Assembly (NCBI GenBank): GCA_030827135.1
Contig: JAURFE010000002.1
Coordinates: forward strand, 248,001 to 312,000
Direction of reading: 5' to 3'
DNA: 64,000 bases
DNA from: Vicinamibacterales bacterium
Lineage (GTDB): Bacteria; Acidobacteriota; Vicinamibacteria; Vicinamibacterales; SCN-69-37
Shown here piece by piece: positions 41,233-50,208 of the stretch. Position 1 is the first letter of the stretch, and every line of letters begins with the position of its first letter. Under the pieces are notes generated by a model. That model saw nothing but the letters and a program-made list of their open reading frames with translations. It was not told where the DNA came from and made no database searches. Both the position numbers and the translations under genes were made by a program.

Positions 41233-43172
41233 CGTCGCAACAACCGGAGGCTGTTCGCAACGACGAGCAGGGACGCACCGGTGTCGGCCAGCACGGCCAT
41301 CCACAACGTGGCGCCGCCGAACAGGGTCAGCACCACGAACGCGCCCTTGAGTCCGAGCGCAATGCCGACGTTGACTTTGATCGTCTGCAACGTGTCACGA
41401 CTGAGCCGGATGACAAACGGCAGGCGCGCAAGGTTGTCGCCGACGAGCGCGACATCCGCGGTCTCGAGGGCCACACCCGTGCCCGCCCCCATCGCAATCC
41501 CGACGTCCGACGATGCCAGCGCCGGCGCGTCGTTGACGCCGTCACCCACCATGGCCACGACGCCGTGTTCGCGCCGCAACATCTCGACCAGCGTGACTTT
41601 GTCTTCAGGCATCAGGTCGGCGTAGACCTCATCCACGCCTGAGGCGTCCCGCGTGGCGGCCGCCGATCGCCGCGTGTCCCCCGTCAGCAGCACGACGTGC
41701 TCGACGCCGGCGGCACGCAGGTCCCGCACGACACGGTCCGATCCTTCGCGCAGCGCATCCGCCAGGCCGATGACGCCAAGCGCGGCGCCATCACGTCCGA
41801 CAAACACCGGCGTGGCGCCCGTGGCTTCCACCTCCGCCATCCGGGCATGCACGTCGTCGTTACAGAGTTCGCGCGATTCAAAGAATCGGTGGCTGCCAAT
41901 GACAGCCGCCCCGGACGCAACGGTCGCTTCCGCACCGAGGCCCGGCAGCGCCCGGAAGCTGTGGCCTTCCGCAAACGCGACGCCCGCCGCGCGTGCGCGA
42001 TCCACGATGGCGCGCCCGATGGGATGTTCGGAGCGCGCCTCGAGGGACGCCGCGACCGTCAGCACCTCGTCCGCCTGCGTGGCACCCACGCCGAACACAT
42101 CGGTGACCGCGACGCGTCCTCCGGTCAGCGTGCCGGTCTTGTCGAAGGCCACACAGCGTACGGACGCGAGCCGCTCGAGATGGGCGCCACCCTTGATCAG
42201 GACGCCGGCGCGTGCCGCGCTGGTCAGCGCGGAGACGATCGCCACCGGCGTCGAAATCACGAGCGCACACGGACAGGAGACCACGAGCAATACGAGTGCG
42301 CGATACCACCACTCGCCCCACTGTCCCGCGGCCATCGACAGGGCTTCGATCGACGCCCCCGTGGGCGGGATAATCGCGATAGCCGCCGCGAGCATGACCA
42401 CGGCGGGGGTGTAGCGGCGCGCAAACCGATCCACAAACGTCTGGATCGGCGCGCGTCGCGACTGCGCTTCTTCGACGAGGTGGATGATGCGCGCGATGGT
42501 GCTGTCGGCCGCGAGACGACCGACGCGCACGTCGAGCGCGCCCATGCCGTTGATGGACCCGGCGAACACCGGGTCTCCGGTGGTCTTGTCTGCGGGCCAC
42601 GACTCGCCGGTGATGGGCGCCTGGTTCACGGCCGATTCGCCGTGGGTGACGGTGCCGTCCACCGGCACGCGATCGCCTGGGCGAACAAGCACGACGTCGC
42701 CGATACGCACGTCGCCGACGGGAATCCCGACGACCTGACCGTCGCGACGCACCAGCGCCTCCTGCGGTGCGACGGACATCATGTCGCGGATGGCGTGGCG
42801 CGCGCGGGCGAGGGTGCGTGCTTCGAGCCATTCGGAAATCCCGAAGAGCCAGACGACCATGGCCGCTTCAAACCACTCGCCGAGCGCGATCGCGCCGATG
42901 ACCGCGATCACCATGAGGACGTTGATGTCGAGCACACGGCGCTGCACGGACCGCCACGCGTGCTGCGCGGGTTCCCGAATCGCCAGCACAGCGGCGACGC
43001 CGAAGGGCACGGGTGCCCAGGGGGACACCCAGATCCACTCGAGCGCCGCGCCCAGACCGATCAGCAGGCCCGCCCCGATCAGCGCGCGGTCAATCGCGGA
43101 GGCGCCGATCGCGGGTGTGGCCGTGGCGGCCGACGTCGTGCAGGTATCCGATCCGCAGCAGGCGTCACTCAT
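41229..43172 (-). CDS. zntA: heavy-metal P1B-type ATPase, Zn/Cd type
   Basis: 647 residues. CPC motif SCPCALVISTPVAIV in TM6; phosphorylation site FDKTGTLTGG; APITGESWPADK; MVGDGVNDAPAL hinge. The N-terminal metal-binding HMA domain is absent and is replaced by a short Cys-rich tag (MSDACCGSDTC). The CPC motif and the adjacent ArsR regulator with an alpha-5 zinc site point to Zn(II)/Cd(II)/Pb(II) export. It overlaps arsR by 4 bases (ATGA). Confidence 0.9.
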   Translation of the reverse strand: MSDACCGSDTCTTSAATATPAIGASAIDRALIGAGLLIGLGAALEWIWVSPWAPVPFGVAAVLAIREPAQHAWRSVQRRVLDINVLMVIAVIGAIALGEWFEAAMVVWLFGISEWLEARTLARARHAIRDMMSVAPQEALVRRDGQVVGIPVGDVRIGDVVLVRPGDRVPVDGTVTHGESAVNQAPITGESWPADKTTGDPVFAGSINGMGALDVRVGRLAADSTIARIIHLVEEAQSRRAPIQTFVDRFARRYTPAVVMLAAAIAIIPPTGASIEALSMAAGQWGEWWYRALVLLVVSCPCALVISTPVAIVSALTSAARAGVLIKGGAHLERLASVRCVAFDKTGTLTGGRVAVTDVFGVGATQADEVLTVAASLEARSEHPIGRAIVDRARAAGVAFAEGHSFRALPGLGAEATVASGAAVIGSHRFFESRELCNDDVHARMAEVEATGATPVFVGRDGAALGVIGLADALREGSDRVVRDLRAAGVEHVVLLTGDTRRSAAATRDASGVDEVYADLMPEDKVTLVEMLRREHGVVAMVGDGVNDAPALASSDVGIAMGAGTGVALETADVALVGDNLARLPFVIRLSRDTLQTIKVNVGIALGLKGAFVVLTLFGGATLWMAVLADTGASLLVVANSLRLLRR

Positions 43173-43516
43173 CGTGTGCCCTGCCGCTTGTGCGCGGGTT
43201 CTTCGGCGTGTTTCCGGGCGTCACGCAACAACCCGATGACGTGGTGATCGTCCAGTGCGTAAAACGCCTGCCGGCCGTCACGACGCACGCGCACCAGTCG
43301 GGCCGTGCGCAACAACCGGAGTTGGTGGGACATCGCGGACTCGGAGATTTCCACCAGGGTCGCCAGGTCCCCGACACAGCGTTCCCCGTGGCTGAGGGCG
43401 TCAAGAATCCGGACGCGGGTGGGGTCGGCCAGCAACCCGAATATTTCGGCGACGGATTCCAGCGGCCCGCCGGTCAGGAGTTTCTCGCGGACGTCGTCCA
43501 GGGTGGCCGGCTGCAT
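43169..43516 (-). CDS. ArsR/SmtB-family metal-responsive repressor
   Basis: 115 residues, winged-helix. EIFGLLADPTRVRILDAL, SESAMSHQLRLLRTARLV is the recognition helix. C-terminal DDHHVIGLLRDARKHAEE matches the alpha-5 site (D-x-H ... H-x-x-E) that binds Zn in SmtB/CzrA. ERCVGDLA also has a Cys at the alpha-3 position, so a second metal site is possible. Overlaps the ATPase gene by 4 bases, fitting metal-induced co-expression. The AT-rich gap above it (TATTGATATATGAGCATGCG, 43523-43542) is the probable operator region, with no clean 12-2-12 dyad. Confidence 0.9.
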   Translation of the reverse strand: MQPATLDDVREKLLTGGPLESVAEIFGLLADPTRVRILDALSHGERCVGDLATLVEISESAMSHQLRLLRTARLVRVRRDGRQAFYALDDHHVIGLLRDARKHAEEPAHKRQGTR

Positions 43517-43667
43517 GACCTATTGATATATGAGCATGCGTGCAGATGTCAACCTGAGAATCCCCCGCGGGAACATTGAACGAAACGCCGTACGCGACTA
43601 CGATCCAATGTCTGTCTACGCATGTGATGGCCCCGCCATCACCAACCACTTCGAAGGAGTCAGTTCT

Positions 43668-44696
43668 GTGATCGAGGTCCAACACCTCACGAAACGCTAC
43701 GGGCCCTTTACCGCAGTTGACGATGTCAGCTTCCGGGTCGAGAAGGGCGAAATCCTCGGATTCCTGGGTCCCAACGGCGCCGGCAAAACCACCACGATGC
43801 GCGTACTCACGGGATACATGCCCGCGACGGACGGCACCGCGACGGTCGCCGGGTTCGACGTCTTCTCCCACCCGGTGGAAGCCAAGCGCCGCATCGGCTA
43901 CCTGCCGGAAACGCCGCCGCTGTACCCCGACATGACGGTACGTGAGTACCTGACATTTGTCGCGAAGCTCAAGCTGCCGAAGACGGTGTCCAAGGCCGAG
44001 CGGACCGAGCGAATCGACAGCGCCATGCGCAAGACGCACGTGGACGACATGGCGAACCGTCACTGCTCGCGCCTCTCGAAGGGCTACAAGCAGCGCGTCG
44101 GCCTCGCCCAGGCGCTGCTGCACGACCCCGAGGTGTTGATCCTCGACGAACCGACGGCCGGGCTCGATCCGAAGCAGATCATCGAGACGCGTGACCTGAT
44201 TCGCGGACTCGCCGGCAATCACACGATCGTCCTCAGCACCCACATCCTCCCCGAGGTCTCGCAGACCTGCAACCGGGTGGTCATCATCAACAAGGGCCGC
44301 GTGGTCGCGGTGGACACGCCTGACAACCTGACGCGCCAGCTCAAGGGTTCGGCGACGTTGTATGTGCAGGTGGATGCGTCGGGCGCGGATGCCGCGGCGG
44401 CGCTCACTGCGGTGCCGGGCGTGCGTGGGGTGTCGCCGTTTGACCGCGATGATCAGGATGGCCACGTCGGCTTCGAGATCACGGCGGAAATGGATCGCGA
44501 CGTGCGTCGCGATGTCGCGCGCCTGGTCGTGGACAAGGGCTGGGGCCTGCTGGAGCTGCGGCCGCTGCGGATGAGCCTGGAAGACATCTTCCTGCAGCTC
44601 ACCACGGACGAAAGTGCGAAGGCACCCGACACGCCGGACGTGCCCGAGGCGCCTGTGTCCGCCGATACCCAGAACGGTGAGGTGCCCAATGCGTAA
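43668..44696 (+). CDS. ABC transporter ATP-binding protein, GldA-like
   Basis: 342 residues. GTG 43668 is chosen because AAGGAG lies 8 bases upstream; an in-frame start at 43530 would add 46 residues of poor composition. Walker A LGPNGAGKTTTMR, signature LSKGYKQRVGLAQAL, Walker B VLILDEPTAGLDPKQ, H-loop LSTHILPEV. The C-terminal ~100 residues form the DUF4162-type accessory domain. Together with the next permease, GldG-like and DUF4340 genes it forms an ABC-2 exporter set of the Gld type, which in other phyla need not mean gliding. Confidence 0.92.
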   Translation: MIEVQHLTKRYGPFTAVDDVSFRVEKGEILGFLGPNGAGKTTTMRVLTGYMPATDGTATVAGFDVFSHPVEAKRRIGYLPETPPLYPDMTVREYLTFVAKLKLPKTVSKAERTERIDSAMRKTHVDDMANRHCSRLSKGYKQRVGLAQALLHDPEVLILDEPTAGLDPKQIIETRDLIRGLAGNHTIVLSTHILPEVSQTCNRVVIINKGRVVAVDTPDNLTRQLKGSATLYVQVDASGADAAAALTAVPGVRGVSPFDRDDQDGHVGFEITAEMDRDVRRDVARLVVDKGWGLLELRPLRMSLEDIFLQLTTDESAKAPDTPDVPEAPVSADTQNGEVPNA

Positions 44697-45450
44697 TGTG
44701 CTCACGATTGCCGGCAAGGAGCTGCGCAGCTACTTCACCTCCCCGGTCGGTTGGGTGGTCATGGGCTTCTTCGCCTTGCTGTTCGGCTACTTCTTCTTCG
44801 CGCACCTCGACTTCTTCGTGCGTCGCAGCATGCAGTCGGCGATGGGCGGCGGCCCGGTCAACGTCAATCAGGACATGATTCGCGGCGTCTTCAGCAACGC
44901 GACCATCATCATCCTGTTCCTGCTGCCGATGATCACGATGCGCACGTATGCGGAGGAAAAGCGCTCCGGCACGATCGAGCTCCTCCTGACCTCGCCGGTC
45001 ACGGATATCGAGATCGTCCTGGGCAAGTTCCTCGGCGCGGTCGGCTTCTTCGGCGCCCTGCTGGGCGTGACGATGCTCGACATGTCGCTGGTGTTCATCT
45101 TCGGCAATCCCGAATGGAAGCCGGTGGCCACCGGATACCTCGGGCTGCTGTTGATGGGCTCGTGCTTCATCTCGATTGGTCTGTTCGTCTCGAGCACGAC
45201 CAAGAACCAGGTCGTCGCCGGCGCCGCGACGTTTGTCGTCGCCCTGCTGCTCTGGGTGATCAGCTGGGTCGGGTCGAGCTTCGGGCCCAACACGGCGGCG
45301 GTGTTGTCGTATCTGTCGATCACCGAACACTTCGATGACTTCGGCAAGGGCGTGATTGATACCAAACACGTCCTCTATTACCTCAGTGTGATTGCCTTCG
45401 GGCTGTTCCTCACGGTGAAGTCCGTGGATACCGAACGGTGGAGGGGCTGA
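44689..45450 (+). CDS. ABC-2 type permease, GldF-like
   Basis: 253-residue inner-membrane permease with 6 TM segments. KELRSYFTSPVGWVVMGFFA at the N-terminus and TYAEEKRSGTIELLLTSPVT are ABC-2/GldF hallmarks. Start ATG 44689 overlaps the ATPase stop by 8 bases, with GAGGTG as RBS. It should pair with the GldA-like ATPase. Confidence 0.9.
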   Translation: MRNVLTIAGKELRSYFTSPVGWVVMGFFALLFGYFFFAHLDFFVRRSMQSAMGGGPVNVNQDMIRGVFSNATIIILFLLPMITMRTYAEEKRSGTIELLLTSPVTDIEIVLGKFLGAVGFFGALLGVTMLDMSLVFIFGNPEWKPVATGYLGLLLMGSCFISIGLFVSSTTKNQVVAGAATFVVALLLWVISWVGSSFGPNTAAVLSYLSITEHFDDFGKGVIDTKHVLYYLSVIAFGLFLTVKSVDTERWRG

Positions 45451-45452
45451 CC

Positions 45453-47018
45453 GTGAAACGACTTCTTGCAGCACTTGGATGGGTGGGTGTGGCGCTCGTG
45501 GGCGCCGCCGTCGTCATCCGCTTTACGCAACCGGACCTTCTCGAGTGGTCGCAGCGGCTCGCCATCGCGGGCCTGGTGACCACCCTGCTCTACACACTGG
45601 GCCAGTGGCGCGAAATCGCCCGCTCGTTCCAGGGCAAAAACGTCAAGTACGGATCGATGACCGCCGGCAGCGTGCTGCTGGTGCTCGGCATCCTGGTCGC
45701 CATCAACTGGATCGGCAATCGGCAGAACAAACGCTGGGACTTCACCGAAACCCAGCAGTTTTCGCTGTCGGAGCAGTCGAAGAAGATTGTGCAGGGGCTG
45801 ACCGCGCCCGTGAACGTGAAGGTGTTCCACGCCGCCGGCGACCGTCGGCGCTTCGAAGACCGGATGGCCGAATACCAGTACCTCTCGAGTCAGGTGAAGG
45901 TCGAGTACTTCGACATCGACGGATCGCCCATCGAGGCGCAGAAGTACGAAATCCAGCAGTACGGCACGATCATCTTCGAGCACGCCGGACGGACCGAGCG
46001 CACGCTGCAGAGCGGCGAACAGGACATCACCAATGCGCTGATCAAGGTCATCGAAGGCAAGGCGAAGAAGATCTACTTCGTGCAGGGGCACGGCGAACGG
46101 GACTCCGCCAACGGCGAAGCCCGCGGGATGAGCGCGATCGCCGGCGCACTCAAGGGCGACAACTTCGAAACGGCCACGCTGGCCCTCGCGCAGGAAGCCG
46201 CCGTCCCCGAGGACGCTTCGCTGGTGGTCATCGCCGGCCCGACGTCGGACTTCCTCGACGGGGAAATTGACGCGCTGACGCAGTACCTCGGACGCGCCGG
46301 CAAGGTGCTGTTGATGATTGACGCGCAGGACGCCAAGGGCTCGCCGAATGTGCCCAAACTCGTCGCGCTGGCGCGCGCGTGGGGCTTTGAAATCGGCAAC
46401 GACATCGTGCTCGACGCCAGCGGCCTGGGCCGCGCAATCGGCGCCGGCCCCGAAGTGCCGCTGGCGATGGCGTACCCGGCGCATCCGATCACGAACGGCT
46501 TCAGCACCATGACCGCATTCCCGATGTCGCGGTCGGTCGCGCCTGTTGAGGGGGGCGTGGACGGAAAAATGCCGCAGGCCCTGGTGCAGACCAGCCCGCG
46601 GAGCTGGGCCGAGTCCGACATCGCGAGCCTGTTCGCGACGAATACGGCGGCACCGGACCCCGAGAAGGACAAAACCGGGCCAATCACCATCGCGGCGGCC
46701 GTCTCTGCGGCCGCCACCAACGCGCCGCCGGCGACGCCGGATGCCCCGGCACCCGAGGCCCGCATGATCGTCGTCGGAGACTCCGACTTCGCGACCAACG
46801 GCGCCCTTGGCATCCAGGGGAACAAGGACCTGTTCCTCAACATGGCGAACTGGCTCGCGCAGCAGGAAAACCTGATCGCGATCCGGCCGGTGGACCCCGC
46901 CGACCGCCGCGTCCAGCTCACCGAGGACCAGACGTCGCGCATCTTCTGGCTGGCGCTCGTGGTGTTCCCGCTCGCCTTCATCGGCATGGGCGTGCGTGTG
47001 TGGTGGAAGAGGCGCTGA
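45453..47018 (+). CDS. GldG-like ABC accessory protein
   Basis: 521 residues. GTG 45453 is preferred (GGAGGGG 6 bases upstream); GTG 45438 would extend it by five residues. Two N-terminal TM helices, then a periplasmic ABC_transp_aux domain: KRWDFTETQQFSLSEQSKKI, FEDRMAEYQYLS, YFVQGHGERDSA, MIVVGDSDFATNGAL, and a C-terminal TM helix (IFWLALVVFPLAFIGMGVRV) with a basic end. Follows the permease by 2 bases. Substrate of this exporter is unknown. Confidence 0.88.
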   Translation: MKRLLAALGWVGVALVGAAVVIRFTQPDLLEWSQRLAIAGLVTTLLYTLGQWREIARSFQGKNVKYGSMTAGSVLLVLGILVAINWIGNRQNKRWDFTETQQFSLSEQSKKIVQGLTAPVNVKVFHAAGDRRRFEDRMAEYQYLSSQVKVEYFDIDGSPIEAQKYEIQQYGTIIFEHAGRTERTLQSGEQDITNALIKVIEGKAKKIYFVQGHGERDSANGEARGMSAIAGALKGDNFETATLALAQEAAVPEDASLVVIAGPTSDFLDGEIDALTQYLGRAGKVLLMIDAQDAKGSPNVPKLVALARAWGFEIGNDIVLDASGLGRAIGAGPEVPLAMAYPAHPITNGFSTMTAFPMSRSVAPVEGGVDGKMPQALVQTSPRSWAESDIASLFATNTAAPDPEKDKTGPITIAAAVSAAATNAPPATPDAPAPEARMIVVGDSDFATNGALGIQGNKDLFLNMANWLAQQENLIAIRPVDPADRRVQLTEDQTSRIFWLALVVFPLAFIGMGVRVWWKRR

Positions 47019-47019
47019 G

Positions 47020-48363
47020 ATGCGAAGCGGAAAGTCGTTTCTCGGACTGCTGCTCGTCGCAACCGCACTCGGCTCGTACATCTACTTTGTGGAGATGAAG
47101 CGGGATCCCGCCGCGGAGACCGAGACCACGAGGGAGAAGGTATTTACGCTGACGCCCGGCTCGATCGAGTCGGTGGAAATCACCAACGCGTCAGCTGAAA
47201 CGACAAAGGTCGTCCGGCAGGACGCCGTGTGGGCCATCACCTCGCCCGAGGCCGCCGAGGCCGACACGGTGGAAGTCAGCACGGTGGTGTCGTCACTCGA
47301 GTCTCTGGAACAGACCCGCGTGGTGACCGAAACGCCGGATGCGCTGGCACCATTCGGTCTCGACCCCGTCCGCATCAGCGTCACGTTCACAGTGGCAGGC
47401 GAATCCACGCCGCGCCGGCTGAAGCTCGGCAACAAGACGCCGACCGGCGGCGACATGTACGCGCAGGTCGAGGGCTCGCCGGCGGTATTCCTCATTGGCG
47501 GCTACCTCGAAGACACGTTCAACAAGGGCCCGTTCACCCTGCGTGAAAAGAGCGTCCTCAAGTTCTCGCGCGACGGCGCGGACGCGCTCACGATTGCACA
47601 GGGGGCCTCGCGCCTCTCGCTGGCCAAGACCGGCAACACCTGGCGGCTCTCGGCGCCCGTCAACGCAGGCGCCGATTTCAACACGGTGGACGGGCTCATC
47701 GGCCGCATTTTCCAGGCGCGCATGGCCCGATTTGTCGCCGCTGACGGTACATCGTCGCTGCGCGAGTATGGCCTCGACCGGCCCACGATGGTCGTCACGG
47801 TCGGCAGCGGTTCCTCGCAGGCCGAACTCGCGATTGGCAGAGCGCAGGACGAGACCAACATCTACGCGCGCGACTTGTCGCGACCGATGATCTTCACCAT
47901 CGAAAAGACACTGGTGGACGAACTGAAGAAACAGCCGGAAGACGTCCGTGCGAAGGATCTGTTCAGTTTCCGATCCTTCACGGCTACGTCCTACGAAATC
48001 ACGACGGGCGGGACCAGATATACCTTCACCAAAAAGGCGGGTGAGGGGGAAAACGCCGCCGACGTCTGGACACTCACCGCGCCGACATCCAGGACGGCCG
48101 ACGCGACCAAGATGACCGACCTTCTCACGACGTCCTCGAACCTGCGCGCGGAACGTTTCGCAGGCACGGCGTTCACGGCAGGTGACCCGGTCACCATCAC
48201 GGCGACGTTTGACGATGCAGGGAATGCGAAGACGGAAACAGTCACGTTCCGGAAGTCCGGCGCGGTCGTGCACGGCATTCGCGCCGGTGAACCCGGCGCG
48301 GCGGTCGTGTCGACGACGGACTTCGATCGGGTGCTCAGCCTTCTGAAAGAGATCACAGGGTGA
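47020..48363 (+). CDS. DUF4340 domain-containing protein
   Basis: 447 residues, one N-terminal TM helix (FLGLLLVATALGSYIYFVE) and a periplasmic beta-rich body with repeated DUF4340 units: EKVFTLTPGSIESVEITN, TPDALAPFGLDPVRISVTF, SPAVFLIGGYLEDTFNKGP, YGLDRPTMVVTVGSGSSQA. Common next to GldFG-like genes. Starts 1 base after the GldG-like stop (TGAGATG). Molecular function unknown. Confidence 0.85.
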   Translation: MRSGKSFLGLLLVATALGSYIYFVEMKRDPAAETETTREKVFTLTPGSIESVEITNASAETTKVVRQDAVWAITSPEAAEADTVEVSTVVSSLESLEQTRVVTETPDALAPFGLDPVRISVTFTVAGESTPRRLKLGNKTPTGGDMYAQVEGSPAVFLIGGYLEDTFNKGPFTLREKSVLKFSRDGADALTIAQGASRLSLAKTGNTWRLSAPVNAGADFNTVDGLIGRIFQARMARFVAADGTSSLREYGLDRPTMVVTVGSGSSQAELAIGRAQDETNIYARDLSRPMIFTIEKTLVDELKKQPEDVRAKDLFSFRSFTATSYEITTGGTRYTFTKKAGEGENAADVWTLTAPTSRTADATKMTDLLTTSSNLRAERFAGTAFTAGDPVTITATFDDAGNAKTETVTFRKSGAVVHGIRAGEPGAAVVSTTDFDRVLSLLKEITG

Positions 48364-48371
48364 ACGAAGGA

Positions 48372-48409
48372 GTCCAGGGGTCCAGGGGTCCAGGGGTCCA
48401 GAGGTCCAA
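48372..48409. repeat. GTCCAGGG octamer tandem repeat
   Basis: Nearly five tandem 8-bp units GTCCAGGG (48372-48379, 48380-48387, 48388-48395, then two variants). In the reading frame that opens at GTG 48360 they encode VQGSRGPG-type octapeptides; with the GTG 48420 start they are leader. Related to 28048-28081 (other strand) and 49905-49923. Confidence 0.85.
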
Positions 48410-48419
48410 GGGGCCGGCT

Positions 48420-49865
48420 GTGGCCCTTGGGCTCCTTTTTGCTGTCGCGCTCGCGCTCGTCGTTCCGACCCGCGCCTCTCAATCCCCCCTTGCCACCGAG
48501 TTGGACGCGTTGTTCAACGACCCCCGGTTTGCCCGGGCGTTGTGGGGCGTGCGCATCGAATCGCTGCGTGATGGGCGGGTGATCTACACGCGCAACAGCG
48601 ACAAACTCGTCGTGCCGGCCTCCAACATGAAGTTGTTGACGATGGCGGCGACGGCGGAGCGGCTGGGCTGGGACTTTCAGTTTGAGACGCGGCTGGAAGC
48701 GCTCGGCACGGTCACCGACGGCACGTTGCACGGCGATTTGATCGTTGTTGGCGGTGGCGACCCGTCAATCGATTCGATCGCATTTGGTCCGGCACCGGTG
48801 TTTGAAGAGTGGGCGGATGCGCTCGCGAAGGCCGGCATTCACCGCGTGACCGGCCGTCTCATCGGCGATGACAATCTGTTTGACGACGCCGGCATCGGGC
48901 CCGGCTGGGCGTGGGATTACCTGAACGACGGGTATGCCGCGCCGTCGAGTGCGCTCAGTTACAACGAGAACATCGCGGTCATCCGCATCTGGCCTGGCGC
49001 GACGACCGGCGCTCCCGCGCGTGTCGAAGCCTCGCCTGCCGGGCACGGCCTGACCATCACCCACACAATCACGACCGGTGCGGAAGGTTCATCCGCGTCA
49101 ATTGCGCAGACCCGCGGGTTGCTCGCCGATGAGGTTGAATTGCGCGGCAGCATTCCACTCGGTAGGGCGGAGCCGCTTGTGCGTACGACGGCGGTTCACA
49201 ACCCGACAGCGTTTTTTGTGGGCGGCCTTCACGCTGCTCTTGCGGCGCGTGGCATTCCGGTGCGTGGTGGCGCGATCGATATCGACGAACTGCCGTTGGT
49301 CCCAGCCGCCGATGGTCGTCGCGTGATCGCGACACGAAAGTCACAGCCGCTGTCGGCGCTGGGCGCGTACTTCATGAAGGCGAGCCAGAATTTTTATGGC
49401 GAGACGTTCCTGAAGACGCTTGGTCAGCGTTTCGGACGCGGCGGCACCACCTCTGCAGGGCGTACGGTCGCCGAGGAAACACTGACGTCGTGGGGCATCC
49501 CGGACGGATCGTTTGTGATGTACGACGGCTCCGGGCTCTCGCGCTACAACTACGTCTCGGCCGACGCCATTGTCACCCTGCTCCGGCATGTGTGGAACAC
49601 CGAGCGGCTTCGCGGTCCCTTCATGGCGGCGCTGCCGGTGGGCGGCCAGGACGGCACCCTCGGCAGCCGCATGCGCAACACGGCACTCGCCGGCAAGGTC
49701 CAGGCGAAGACGGGCACCATCTCAAACGTCCGCTCACTGTCAGGCTTTGTGGACGCGCCTTCCGGCGAGCGGTTCGTGTTCTCGATTATCGCGAATCACT
49801 TCACGGCCGGAAGCGCAGCGGTGGACGAGGTCGCGGAGAAGGCACTTCTCGCTGTCATTCGCTGA
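48420..49865 (+). CDS. dacB: D-alanyl-D-alanine carboxypeptidase (PBP4/DacB type)
   Basis: 481 residues. Start GTG 48420 has AAGGGG 6 bases upstream and gives a clean signal peptide; the alternative GTG 48360 overlaps the previous TGA (GTGA) and would place an octamer repeat in the coding region. Class C PBP motifs: PASNMKLLTMAA (SxxK), SGLSRYNYVS (SxN), and QAKTGTISNVRS (KTG). Long inserted domain between the first two motifs, normal for PBP4. Removes or cuts D-Ala peptides in peptidoglycan. Confidence 0.93.
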   Translation: MALGLLFAVALALVVPTRASQSPLATELDALFNDPRFARALWGVRIESLRDGRVIYTRNSDKLVVPASNMKLLTMAATAERLGWDFQFETRLEALGTVTDGTLHGDLIVVGGGDPSIDSIAFGPAPVFEEWADALAKAGIHRVTGRLIGDDNLFDDAGIGPGWAWDYLNDGYAAPSSALSYNENIAVIRIWPGATTGAPARVEASPAGHGLTITHTITTGAEGSSASIAQTRGLLADEVELRGSIPLGRAEPLVRTTAVHNPTAFFVGGLHAALAARGIPVRGGAIDIDELPLVPAADGRRVIATRKSQPLSALGAYFMKASQNFYGETFLKTLGQRFGRGGTTSAGRTVAEETLTSWGIPDGSFVMYDGSGLSRYNYVSADAIVTLLRHVWNTERLRGPFMAALPVGGQDGTLGSRMRNTALAGKVQAKTGTISNVRSLSGFVDAPSGERFVFSIIANHFTAGSAAVDEVAEKALLAVIR

Positions 49866-49870
49866 CGATT

Positions 49871-49923
49871 CGAAGTTCCGAAGTGCCGAAGTGCCGAAGT
49901 CCCGAGGGTCCAGGGGTCCAGGG
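49871..49923. repeat. CGAAGTGC octamers followed by GTCCAGGG units
   Basis: Four tandem octamers CGAAGTTC, CGAAGTGC, CGAAGTGC, CGAAGTCC (49871-49902) run straight into CGAGGGTCCAGGGGTCCAGGG. Two repeat types are therefore joined here, in the gap after dacB. Confidence 0.85.
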
Positions 49924-49925
49924 CG

Positions 49926-49957
49926 TTGACAGCGCCGGCCCGCGGGAGCAGTATTAC
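49926..49957 (+). promoter_or_regulatory. promoter candidate of the vapBC-like pair
   Basis: TTGACA (49926-49931) is a perfect -35; the best -10 candidates are GTATTA or TATTAC (49951-49957), at 19-20 bases, which is long. AGGAG (49962-49966) follows as RBS 7 bases before GTG 49974. Confidence 0.4.
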
Positions 49958-49973
49958 TTTCAGGAGTAAGACT

Positions 49974-50207
49974 GTGAAGCTGACCACCAAGGGGCAGGTG
50001 ACGATTCCTCTGACGATCCGGGAGCGGCTCGGACTGCTGCCGTGGACCGAAGTCGAGTTCGATGTGGTCGGCGACTCAGTCCGCATCCGCAAGAAAGCGA
50101 CCGACGCAGGCCGCGGCCGACGGGTTGTCGAGGCCATGCGCCGAGCACCGAAGCCCAAACGCGGCATGACCACCGACCAGTTGATGGCTCTAACGCGCGG
50201 AGAATAA
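49974..50207 (+). CDS. vapB: AbrB-type antitoxin, VapB-like
   Basis: 77 residues. N-terminal swapped-hairpin AbrB/MazE domain: VKLTTKGQVTIPLTIRERLG, followed by PWTEVEFDVVGDSVRIRKK. C-terminal part (AMRRAPKPKRGMTTDQLMAL) is the probable toxin-wrapping tail. GTG start preferred by AGGAG 7 bases before. One base separates it from the PIN toxin gene. Such antitoxins bind their own promoter. Confidence 0.85.
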   Translation: MKLTTKGQVTIPLTIRERLGLLPWTEVEFDVVGDSVRIRKKATDAGRGRRVVEAMRRAPKPKRGMTTDQLMALTRGE

Positions 50208-50208
50208 C

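Noticed and set aside
43401-44717. 438-codon minus-strand open frame opposite the GldA-like ATPase
   Set aside because: Would need arsR and the ABC ATPase to be wrong; Walker A/B motifs fix the true frame.
45378-47081. 567-codon minus-strand open frame opposite the GldG-like gene
   Set aside because: Arg/His/Asp-rich shadow with no motif.
48360-48420. Taking the octamer-encoded peptide as a firm part of DacB
   Set aside because: A better Shine-Dalgarno sequence and a clean signal peptide favour GTG 48420; kept only as an alternative.
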